From Undaria pinnatifida (Eukaryota; Sar; Phaeophyceae; Laminariales; Alariaceae), in assembly GCA_012845835.1 (NCBI GenBank), contig JABAKD010000002.1:22565699-22629698 (forward strand): a stretch of DNA of 64,000 nt, written 5' to 3'. The position numbers were made by a program, and so were the translations under genes. The notes beneath the pieces were generated by a model. The model worked only from the letters and a program-made list of their open reading frames with translations. It was not told where the DNA came from and did not search any database. Shown piece by piece: positions 20,139 through 31,100 of this stretch; positions within the stretch are counted from its first letter, which is position 1; each line of letters begins with the position of its first letter.

Positions 20139-22989
20139 GACAGCGGTGGTGGTATTTGGGAGAGGATAATTGATTGTTTTTAGTTCGGAGAGGGCATGTA
20201 AAGCGCAGGTTGTTGCCATGGTTCCCTCTCTGCCACCCACCCCCCCCTCTCTCCCTCCCTCCAAGAGTGGTGGAGTGGAGGGGTGGGTGCGGCACGTACG
20301 CGTAACGCGACGCGGCGTAGATCGTTGCGGCGGTCGGCGCGGCTTTGTTGAGAACTGTGCTGCGCCCTCCCGGTGTCCGTTAGGAGTGGGTGAAGTGGGT
20401 GCTGCTTTCTGCTGGTCGTGACCGACCGACCGATAAGTCGTCGGACAAAAATGAGATTCCTTAGACGAAGCGCCTGCTTGCCTATGGGTTTGCCTGCCTT
20501 CTTAGCTTGCAGTCTGCCTGCCTGCGCCAGCAATGCTTGTGTGTGGTTTATGTTTTGTTTTCGCAATGACAGCGGCAGTAAAACCAGCAGCCGCAGCAGC
20601 AGCGGCAGCAGCAGGGGCGGAAGCAGGGGTAGCAGAAGAAGCAGGGGCGGAGCAGGGGCGCAGCAGACTGCCCGGGGGATGGGGGCGAACGAGATCTGTA
20701 GAGGGACTAATGTTTTGAAGAAGGGATAGAACAGAGAGCGTGGCGCAGTGTAGGGTAAGGTTGGGTAGCGTAGGATAAGCAATATTTGTGGCTAGTTTTG
20801 TCTTCGCTGGCTTTTTGTTTTGGCCTGCACGCGGGCTGCAGACAGTCAAGTTAGAGAGGGGTATGGGCAACCGTCCCGTCCCGTCCCGCAGCTTGCATGT
20901 TTTGTAGGCGGCTGAGATGTTGTGGCTTTATTTTGACGTAATGGAGTCTGGAGCGAGTGGAGGGACGGAGACGGTTCGCATGGGGGGGCGCGATGATGCG
21001 ATGCCGGCCTTCCGAAGACCCTCCGTAAAAATGTACCCATGATACAGTAGTAGTATGGTAAAATTTATAGGTCCCCTTCCTTACACAAAGCCACAATATA
21101 TATACTGGTTGAAAAATATTCCCCTTTAAAGCCCAAAAACTCTCCCTATAGGAATTCCAACCATTTCCCCCAAACACGAGTTTCAAGCTGTAAAGGCGTT
21201 AACCCCCCCCCCCCCCCCTGCCTGGTTGGTGAAAACCCGACGTGCTCCGTCCCGGCATAGTAGGGATGCGAGGATCTGTGGTCACACGACTACGGCCATG
21301 CCCAAATTGAGTACCCTCCCCCTCTTACGGTCATACGACCACAGCTATCCAAAAAATGAAAACACCCCCTCCCCCCCAACTCTTCGGTCAATGCTGCTGT
21401 GTGGCGTGGTTGTCATCGTCCGCCTGCCACTGTTTATGCAAAGCGACCCCTTTCGCATAGACCCGTATCGTAAGTCTCCGGTAACGAACCCACCGGCGGA
21501 TGCGTGCCCCGAAAGCGGGGTGGCATCTGCTAGACCCTCTCCCCGCGCGCTCCGGCCGAATCGATGGATTTTGTGTTCCTGGCCCAACAGCGCACGGTTA
21601 CTCCCTAGAGTTTACTCGGATTCTGCTACTTAAACGGGAATAGCGTGCTCTTTCCACCGTGTGTTAAGCCGTGCTCGTTGCACTATGCAAGAAGCCGTGC
21701 CCGTTACTCGAACAGTTAGGGGGCGTGATTGAATTCAACTTTGATTCCAGTACGCGAAAATGCCCCTTTTGGAACCTGTTTGGCAAGAAATACCTCGTAC
21801 TCTGGCACAAAGGTTGGCTGGCATGCTCAAGAGCGATCTATAGCGAGCGCCAGACGCGCATGCATCTCCCCACCTATCAAATGTTGTAAATTCGCACCAG
21901 GTTCGTCCCAGCGCGAATCGAACACCCTAACAAGTACTTGGCACGAAACAGGCGCCCTGGGCAATACAGTAAAAAGTTGATTTCAAGATAGATAGCCATG
22001 ATTTCATTGAGATCATCGCTGTTGTTAAGGAATTAGTGGGGCATTAGTCCGTCTGACCACTTGCAAGAGGTCAACCAATAGCTTACCCGAACTAAGCTTT
22101 GTAACACTCTTTCCCCCTGAAACGGCGGGATAGCAGGTCGGCGAAATATACGGGCGGGCCTGTCAATATCCAAGCGGTTTCATTTCCTGGGTATACCTTC
22201 GAAGGCATGTGAAACCCTTTTATATCCAGCCGTATCCCATGTCATACGCCTTGTTAGGCTCCCAGGGGAATACCACGACACTAGCCCACTCAATTGGCTC
22301 AGCGGAGCACGAAAAGCTATACTTCCACGGACCGATATTCCAAAACAAACAAAAACGTGCGTCCGGTTTTGTGCGTTCGTATCCGCTAGATAGCCTGTCC
22401 GCTTTCGAGTCGCATAGGAGACGAGCTACTCGAATGAATTTGAATACGATATTTCCAATCACCCAAAAGTCCGTCGTGGTCATAAACAAACGCTGCAACT
22501 TTACGATGCAGTTCCAACCTACCCTTTATAATATTAACACGAGTAAGTCCATCGTGCCGCCACGCGTCGCGTTTGTTTCTTCCTCTGGAGTCCCCCAAAG
22601 CGGTTCGTTCACATACATGGCAAAAAAAAAAACAGCCAAAACGCCCCAAAAAAGGCTCCAGTACAAATTCGTACCGGCAAAGAGAGGCTGGTGAGGCCGA
22701 AGCGCCGAAACGAGACCCAAGACAGGTCGAATGGGGCCCTGGGCAAAAGAATCCCGACAGAGGCCGAACGCAGGTTCAAAAGGGATGGAAAAGAGGCGCC
22801 CGAAGGAGGCCGAATGAAGAAAAATAGACCGACCCTTCTTAAACCTTGGGTACATGTTTTAATTTTTTTCATCGCGCATACAAGGTGCAGTTTTTCCGCT
22901 GCTCGCGTTCGATTTCCATTGCATTTTAATGCCGAAAAAGGGGGCCGAGAAGAGGCTAAAGGATGGAGGTGCAAGCGGGTGGCGCCGGG

Positions 22990-23232
22990 ACAGGCATATA
23001 AAAACGGCGCTGTGAATACAACTGCGGCGCGGAGTCGTTCGAGAGCCCTTCCGCCTGCCATTCCGTCGGGTATCGTTTTCGTCCATCATGTCGCCACGTA
23101 ACCCGCCGAGACAGGCGAAAAATACCGCACTATGACTTCAACTGCGGCGCGGAGTCGTTTGAGAGCCCTTCCGTCGGTCATTCTTCCGTCGGTCTCATGT
23201 TCGTCCATCATGTCGCCACTTAACGCGGGGAA
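22990..23232. repeat. 120-bp tandem duplication
   Basis: Copies at 22990-23109 and 23110-23232 share caactgcggcgcggagtcgt, gagagcccttccg and cgtccatcatgtcgccac. Divergence is modest and no ORF is preserved. Confidence 0.85.
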
Positions 23233-23644
23233 ACAAACATTTTCAAACACACGAAATTCTCCAATCGTCTTCCCCCCCCCCCCTTAACCCTTCCCGGCAT
23301 TTTAGGAATGCCAGTGTTTATGGTCATACGATTACCGTCATGAATGAAAAGAGTACACACACACCCTCCATCGCCATCTTTTTTTGGCCATCCGTCACTT
23401 TGCTTTGCTCCAAGCTCAACTCGTAAGAGCTTTTCGCACTCACCGACCTTCTGGAAAGGCCGTGATCACCGGTGCCAACCCATCTCATGCCGGTTTCCTT
23501 CAGCTTTATCGCACATAGAGTGCAGCATTCCCACTGCTTGTCGAATCTCCCCAAAGTTTGCTATACATAACTCACGCTCCAACGTGTTCAGCGACACGAT
23601 ATCATGTCGCTGAAAACGCGCAAAAAAACGCCTTTTGTATATTC

Positions 23645-23800
23645 ATTTTTTATCCTCCGGCCGGTGGGCAAAAATAAAGCTTATGCTCATCACACTTGCC
23701 CATTGTTATATTAGACTACATCCGAGACTTGAACCCCGCCACCCATGCCAGCGGAGGTAAAAGTTGACCTATTGAGCTACGCACTGATCATACGAGGTTT
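23645..23800 (-). mobile_element. tRNA-derived SINE (head with box A/B, conserved tail)
   Basis: Read on the minus strand, it starts with a tRNA-like head holding box A (tagctcaatagg, about 23785-23775) and box B (ggttcaagtctc, about 23745-23735). It continues to gtgtgatgagcataagcttt, atttttgcccaccggccgga and ggataaaaaa. The last block is shared with 32328-32395, 33770-33842 and 33901-33975. The head does not form a good acceptor stem, so this is a SINE rather than a working tRNA gene. Confidence 0.6.
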
Positions 23801-24080
23801 TGCACTAGTCTATGGCACAGCAGTAATGAAATGAACACGCGACCCAAAAAAAAACATAACACCGGTACTTGGCAGCATTTCATTACCCGCGGCCTAAGTG
23901 TTTAATATGAACCAACGGCGAGTGGGAGGCAAACGGAAAGGCCTACACTAGACTATACATGCACTAATGGCTTGTGGGACACCCCACCTTTACTAAAAAA
24001 AATGATCTACAAAATGGGTGCGAACCCCGCCCACCCACCAATCTACCCCGCACGAAACGAAACGCAACAAAACACAAAGG

Positions 24081-24093
24081 AGCAGCAGCAGAA

Positions 24094-24147
<54 letters not shown>

Positions 24148-24150
24148 GAA

Positions 24151-24199
<49 letters not shown>

Positions 24200-24225
24200 C
24201 AACAGCAGCAGCAGCGGCGGCGGCG
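24081..24225. repeat. CAG/AAG trinucleotide tract
   Basis: About 48 triplets, mostly cag with interspersed aag, ending in a short cgg run. It lies in intergenic DNA; the Gln-, Ala-, Ser- and Leu-rich open frames over it are artefacts. Confidence 0.9.
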
Positions 24226-24580
24226 GCGGTATGGAAGTGCTCACGGCTGGCGAATGCCCCAGGACAAGCACGCAAAGCGCGCAGAGCCGATACCATCCAA
24301 AGCACAAACAAAAAAACGACATAAAAAGGACCCCCCCCGTGTCCTTCCAGCCTTGACTCGGCCGTTAGCGCATTTCTTACTCCACCAAGCCCATAACCAA
24401 CAAAGGAGGAGGAAACCGCAGGCCAGCGCCCTCCTCATTCAACCCAACCCTACCCTTGCGCTGGGTATAACCCCCATCCTGCACCCTGCACAGCCAGCCC
24501 TCCCCCCCCTTTCCGTCCGTCCCTCCCTCTATCCTTCCCTTCCCTCCCTCACCCCCCCCCCCTTTTCCAACCGTACTGTA

Positions 24581-24764
24581 GAACTCCCACCGCCCTCTGC
24601 GCGAGGAGGTCGATCGCAAGCTGGGCGGGCGAGAGATCGGTGAACCTTCTCATGCCCCCTCCCCCCTCACAACTATCCTACGGAAATGCGGAACTCCCGC
24701 CATCTTACGCGAAACTATCCGCTGCAAGCTGGGCGGGCGACAGATCCGTGAATCTTCTCACGCC
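24581..24764. repeat. Tandem duplication of the galactosyltransferase 3' coding end
   Basis: Copy A (24581-24655) and copy B (24691-24764) share gaactcccgcc, cgcaagctgggcgggcgaga-type sequence and gatccgtgaa.cttctca. Copy B contains the real stop codon (24705-24707) and the last codons, TDLSPAQLAADSFA. Copy A lies downstream of the stop on the minus strand and would read TDLSPAQLAIDLLAQ. Confidence 0.85.
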
Positions 24765-27700
24765 TCCGGAGACCTCCCCCGTTCGACAATATCTACTCTT
24801 GTACGATACCTGCGCGGCGTTCATCGCCCGCAGCACCGCGCACAACGCGTACCCCTGCCTTACCCCCGTCGCGGCGGGGACGTGCTCCTCCGTCATCTCC
24901 TCCTTCCCCTGCGGGTTTGTCCGCCGAGGGTGCACTCGGAGCGTTGCCATGGGGCTCAACATGTAGTCCGGGGGGGGAAGCTGGAGGGCGTCCGCTGAGC
25001 AGGTGAAGAACTCGTGGTTGCTCTTGTGTCGCTTACCGAACATGTACGTGCCGACTCGGTAGAGCTACGCACGACACGGTTTAGCGCGAGCAGGTGGCCG
25101 AACCGAACCGAAGCGGCGGCGGCGGCGGTGGAGGGGGTAGAAGGGGGGGGAGGGGGAAGGGAGGAAGCGGGGTGGAGCGGGGGATCCGGAGATCAGGAGG
25201 GGGGGGCAGAAAATGTGACCAACAACGAGGACACTCCTACCACCAAAGAGTAGATATAATGTGTATATAAGTTGACAGATAGACAGGCCTCGTAGATCGA
25301 CAAATACAGACAAATACCAGGTAGGCCTCAAAGTTCCCATATGCAACAAGCAGAAGAAATATATGAATATCACTGCTTGCGCGTGTAGGTCTACCAAACT
25401 ACCCCCCTCCCTCTCGTCGGATCGGATGTGGGATATCTTTTGTACTCTTGTCCAGAGCGCGTTGCGCGGCTCACCTGGCAGTAGTGCACGATTGGAGGAA
25501 TGTACTCGCCGAGGTTAGCCACCGCAGAGGCATCGCAAGCTTTCGTCCCTAAACGGTCCACCAGAGGCCAACCCTCGCTGGCAGCCATGCTCGAGTCCGA
25601 TACCATCAGCCCGTACGCCACGCGATGCCGCAAGCTGCCAATCACACGCAAAAGGAGGAAGAGACGGAGAGCACACGTTAGATGAACAAAAAAGAAGACA
25701 AAAACAGCAAAAAAGTATACACTTTTATTTTTCAAAAGTAGGAAAAGTTTAAGATCGATCCCGTACAAGGTATTTTTCCGTTCGGTGCGGCTCGTAGCAC
25801 CGGTGTCGGGCAGAGACAGCCAGAAATCCGCCGCACGGCGCCTCCGTCGCAAACGAACTACCCCCTCCCTCCCCCCCCACGACTCCTCCCCCTCCGTCTC
25901 CTGTTCCCTCCCTTCTCCCTCCCTCTCCCCTGCCGCCCTCCTCCCTCCCTCCCCCCTCCCGTCCTCCTCCCTCCCCCCTCCCGTCCTCCTCCCTCCCCCC
26001 TCCCGTCCTCCTCCCTCCCTCTCCCTCTCGCCCTCCCCCTCCCGCTCCTTTCCCTCCCTCCCCCCCTCCCGCCCTCCTCCCCATACAAGAAACTCACATC
26101 ACCGTCACCATATTTACCTCCACCTTCACCTCGGATATAAAGGCATGTGCGTGCACAAACCTAACCACCGAAGAACATACGTTCACTACAGTGCCATAGT
26201 AATACTTTATTGACATTTCTCCGAAAGCTTTTTTTTTCTTCCGCTAAATTTTCGCTGAGAAAATACTTCGCTGAGTTGCTTTCTGCCGAAAACAAAATGA
26301 CGTGAACTTTTTGTTCGCTACTATATACAATGTTCCCCTTTCGGGACGGGTTTAAAAAAAAATTGATATCCCCGGGGCGTCTTAAGTCCAAAAGGGGGAA
26401 AACAGGCGTTTCAATGATATCTGCATCCAACGATGTCTACAGGTGGAGAGCGACAGTAGTACCCTGGTACTGCTTTCGCTGCTGGGGTATGCTTCGTATA
26501 CCTGGTATGAGGTCCGACGATGTGTGTTTGACTGTTGCTTTGGCACGTCTTAATGTTGCCGTGGTTCGACCTCCTGCTGCTGCTGCGCAGCAGCAGCAGC
26601 CACACACACGTACACTGTGACTACGGGCACAAACGCGAGAGCTTGGAGCACGGCTGCCGTTGTATGGTTGCTGCTGTACTGTTGTACACTGATCTTGTGG
26701 CTACGAGGCTGAGAGGGGGCTTTAGCACAACAAAAAAAGAGGCTTTTCTTGATCATCTTGTGAGCCTATTGCAGCACACACTCCACGTACGTACGAAGCA
26801 CACAAACATAACACACAAAAAAGCACCGTCCGTGCCCGTTACGAAAGAGTGTTGCTGGTGCTGTGTGGTGCTGTATAGCAGACAGCAGAGAGGGTAAAAG
26901 CAAATGGACGGATGATGCTGTACAGCGGGTGGGAGAGGGTCGGAGAGCGGAGCGAAAACCAAAACGTGAGAGGGGGGCAGGCTATTTAACAAAAAAATAT
27001 ATATTGGGGTTTCCATGCACCTTCTCGGCTCAGCGAGGCAGAACACACAACCGCTTGACAAAAAGAGCAAGCTCAGCGACGTCTGATGCTCTGAGCACCG
27101 TCACGGAGCTCGGCCGGGATCGATCCAGACATGCGTCGTACTGTACCGATGGGAGTCTTGCTTGCCTCGCAGCTGAAAGCACGAGAAAACAACCTCGGTC
27201 GCCGGAGAACAGCAATCCAGAGAAAAAATGTGCATATTTTACATATATACACATATTTCGTCATCACTCAACTCACTTGAGGTGTGCGGCAGCGATGCAG
27301 AAACCGTACATCTCGGCCAAGATGCTCTGGTGACCCTTGTACACCCTCGCCGCAAGACCTACCCAGAGGTCCAACACCCTCGCCCAGTCTCGGGGGTGCA
27401 TCATGTAGGGGGGGCCCACGGGGTACACCGCAGCTGCCTTCTGTACGGAAACCTGTCCATGGGTGCGAGAGACATATGGTCATGGGTTTCATGCCTATTA
27501 TTTTTGTAAAATACTCTAAAATGCCATTGCTTCATATTTTTCAACAAAAAGGCTTTTCCGTATAACCGGGAAAATTTTTCAAGTCCTCATTTTTTAGCCG
27601 TTTAGGAGTCCGATGGGGTACATACACTCTTGCCGCCTCCTGCGCGGAAACCCGCCCACGGGCGAGAGCGGCGTGGGTGTTAATCGGCCTCTCGTACTTT

Positions 27701-28160
27701 CTTTGCGAAAACCTAAAAAAAAAATCTTTTTCAATGATATGGAGAAGCATATTCGCAAAATAACGTTTTCATTAGTATTATAACGCATTCCCGCAAATCC
27801 GAGGGGTTTTCCACGCGTCCCCGGTGTGCATCATGTAGGGGGGGGCGGGGGGGGGGGGGGGTACACAACTGCCGCTTCCTCCGCGGAAACTTGTCGACGA
27901 GTGCGAGTGGCATGGTCATGAATGTCTAGAAATGAATACCTGGCCCTTTCTTTGCGAAAATCTAATATATCTATATATGAAGGCTTTCCGGCCAATCCAG
28001 GAAAAAAATCGACCGGTATGCAACCCCAGATTTTAGGTGGGTAGTAGTAGTAGTAGTTGTAGTTGTAGTTGTAGTTGTAGTTGTAGTTGTAGTTGTAGTT
28101 GTAGTTGTAGTTGTAGTAGTTGTAGGTGAGTTATAGTTGTAGTTGTAGTAGTAGTAGTAG

Positions 28161-28191
<31 letters not shown>

Positions 28192-31100
28192 ATTTGGTTT
28201 TGTACCGGCTGGATTGTTCTCCTCGGATGGACTCTTGCACGTGGCGAAGCTGAGGTCTGGCCGTCTCTGCTCGTGAGGCGGCGGCGGCACAGCTGCCAAT
28301 CGGCGACGATATTTGACCCGGACAAAAGCGCGTGGCATCACAACAGACTACGCCATAAATCACGCCATAGCAAAGGACTTATATACAAAAAAAAACATGC
28401 ACTCAGGTAAAATAAAAGAAAAACGCTCGACCAGCAGCGCCCCCCTCCCCTCTCGCTCCCCTCCTCCCTTCCTTCCCCCTTGCCACGCCCCCACTCCTCC
28501 GCATTCGTCGCACCTGTCTAGCAGGAGTATCCGGCCCTAAATTCTCCGTGATTTCTGGCAAGTCTTTCCAAGCCGCCCACACGCCCCCCAGCCCGTAAAA
28601 CTGCCCCACCGGATGCCCCTCGACTACCCACTCCGGGCCTTTTGCCATTTCCTCCTCATGCCACAGCATTCGCCGTGAGTCCCCTGGTTACGTGGGGAAA
28701 GGTCAGCGGGGGTGTGGAGGGGGTTAAGAGGGGGGGAGTGCGGGGGGGGGGGTGCACGGGCGGGCGGGATAGGGTTGAAGGGGTTGAGCGCGGGTGTGGG
28801 GAGGGGAGGGGGGGGGGGAAGTCCCACTCCGCCAACAAAAAAAAGGATGCGTTTGAAAACTCCGAAGAAACGATTCCCCCCTCCCTCGCCCGCCCTTCCC
28901 TCCCTGTCCCTAAGAGAAAACACGAAAATTTCCAGCACGCATGCGTCCGCTGCGAACCAAAACCTCAAATCGCAGCAGCCCATCCACGCCTCACCGACGT
29001 TGGGCGATAGCTTGGACATGAGGATCATGTCCGGGTCGATGAGAGCTATTACCGCTTCAGACACCGGGGGTTTGGCGTTTTTGAGGAAGTGAGCCATCCC
29101 GTTCGGCTTGTTGTAGAAAAGGAACCTGTCGCGCGAGTCGGGGATCGGGGGTAAACAGGGCCGGGGCGATTACTTTTTCTTCGTGAGTTTCTAGTCCATC
29201 ATGCATTCCTTGCTTCGTGCAGTCCTTTCTTCATTAGATTCCGTTCTTGATGCATTCATTCATTCCTCCATTTCCGTTCTTGCAGATATTCGTCTATTCG
29301 TCCATTGTTTTCCCCATTCGCTCAGGTATTGATTCGCGCGTGTCTTCCTTTCTTCCTTCTTTCCTTTCTAATTTTGCTTTCCCTCCTGAATCCCTTCGTT
29401 CTTGCCTTCTAGCCTCCCTCCCTTCCTTGCCCCCTTCTTGACTTCCCTCGTGTCACACATACCACAATATTGTAATATATAAAGGGTAGAGCGGGGGAGG
29501 GGGGGGGGGGGGGGGGGGGCTTCTCTATTCCCAACGTCGCCGGGCTTGACTCACTCTTCTCCCGTCTCAGGGTCTAGGCTGTAGTCGGGCGTGAAGTGCA
29601 CCCGGAAGCGGTCGGGCTGCTTGTCCATCACAGCCTGCAATTCCCTCTTCTCCTCGTATGAGCACCCGCTGGCGACCCGCGTTACGGCACCCTGGTCCAC
29701 AATCTTTGAATACGACGAAAAAAGGCATAATTTACAAAACAAGGAAACCCACTTAAGGTGTGAGATCGAGGATTTCGAAAAATGACACAAGGAAGGCGTG
29801 TTTTTTACATTCAAAACAAAAACGAAAACGAAAAAAAACGCAGCTGCGTAATCGAGGAGTTCGTCGGAACAAATATTAGGAAGATGTGTGTGATACGTCG
29901 ATCGCGCGTTTTACAGGCTGTACATGGCTATTTATCACCACTGCTCCATTTTTCCAACATGATATAGTGCAAATGCTGCCCGAGGCAAATGCTGCCTGAG
30001 GCCGATTCACGAACGAATTAACTTGGTACCTGGTACATATACTGCGTGAAAACGTTTTTGCACATATGATTAGCCGAAGCGAACGCGCGGTGGCTCCTAT
30101 CCCCCGAAGGTCGGGTCCCTGTGGCGGCCCCCGTGGTATCGGGATGAAAACCCGGCTGCCCCTCGGAGGTGCGCGCAACCAAATCGCGTGTTTCGGAGTG
30201 ACATACTGCACCCGCCAACTTTGAACACACCCACACACGACCAACCAACTTACAACCGACACCATAAGCGCCGATGCCAAAATTGGCGCCAAGGCGCGGC
30301 TGCTGTTGCCTTGAAAGAAGTCAACGTCATAATCGAGTTTGTCGTAACAGGTCAGGCCCCACAAACTCTGTGGTCGAAAATAAAGTCTCACGGAAAATAC
30401 ACTGAGCAATAACTGTCCAGAAAAAAAGAAACGTGGATTTCCAGTTTCCCGTTACCACCGCTACGCGAGCCCGCCGCAATGCCCTTGTTGCTAATACCGC
30501 GGAAAATTGCAACCTACGACGTACCGCGGCCTACATTACTACTCCCAGGCTTTTGTCGCAGACTCGCCGGGTTCCACCGCAGCTGCGGAGCTGAGAGGTT
30601 TGATGGCCGTCACGACTCCAGCACCCACAGGTAACCGTCTTCCTCCCCACGTCACGGGGGAGGGAGACGGCTACCTTTGGGTACACGATAAGCAACTGCC
30701 ATCTCACTCTTACTTGTTGTCGCGACGGAACCCGGTGAGTCCCCGGCGAAAGGTTGTGTGAGTAGCCAGCAAGGTAGTGGTAGTAGATAGCAGCCTCCGC
30801 AGAACTACCGCAGCAACGAGGGCGACGCTACGGGCACGCGTGCGCGTAGCGGTGCTTATACACTAGGAACTGAATTTCCACGTATTTGCTCGATAGTCTT
30901 TTCCAGCGTCATAGTTCCAATTTCGGGGTTAGGCGCTTTCGATAGCCGTCACAAAGTGGGTCCAACCCTGACAGGCGTACTAAAGCGACAACTCCAAAAT
31001 CGGCGGCAAGGCACTGGCGAAGACTATCGCGCAAAAGAGCGGAGTTCCAGTTCCCATTAGCACCGCTACGGGAGCCCCCGCCACAATGCCTTCATTGCTG

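Larger units (their letters stand above)
20139..24704. other. Convergent intergenic spacer between USP and galactosyltransferase genes
   Basis: 4.6 kb separating two convergent 3' ends. No ORF here has recognisable protein character. The longest, a 161-codon + frame at 22209-22694, lacks any known motif. The spacer holds LINE-end-like modules (about 21236-21400 and 23290-23375), a 120-bp tandem duplication, a SINE, a CAG tract and a duplicated piece of the galactosyltransferase 3' end. AT content is higher at 21.6-24.0 kb than in flanking coding DNA. Confidence 0.6.

Noticed and set aside
22209-22694. 161-codon + ORF in the intergenic spacer
   Set aside because: No motif, no compositional match to the genes here, overlapping ORFs on the other strand, and surrounded by decayed repeats. 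An orphan gene is not excluded.
21170-24000. Integrated virus or organelle DNA, suspected from lower GC
   Set aside because: No viral or organellar gene recognised; the content is explained by repeat remnants and a SINE.
23972-24643. PolyQ/polyA/polyS/polyL ORFs over the CAG tract
   Set aside because: Open in several frames on both strands because of the triplet repeat; no supporting exon structure.
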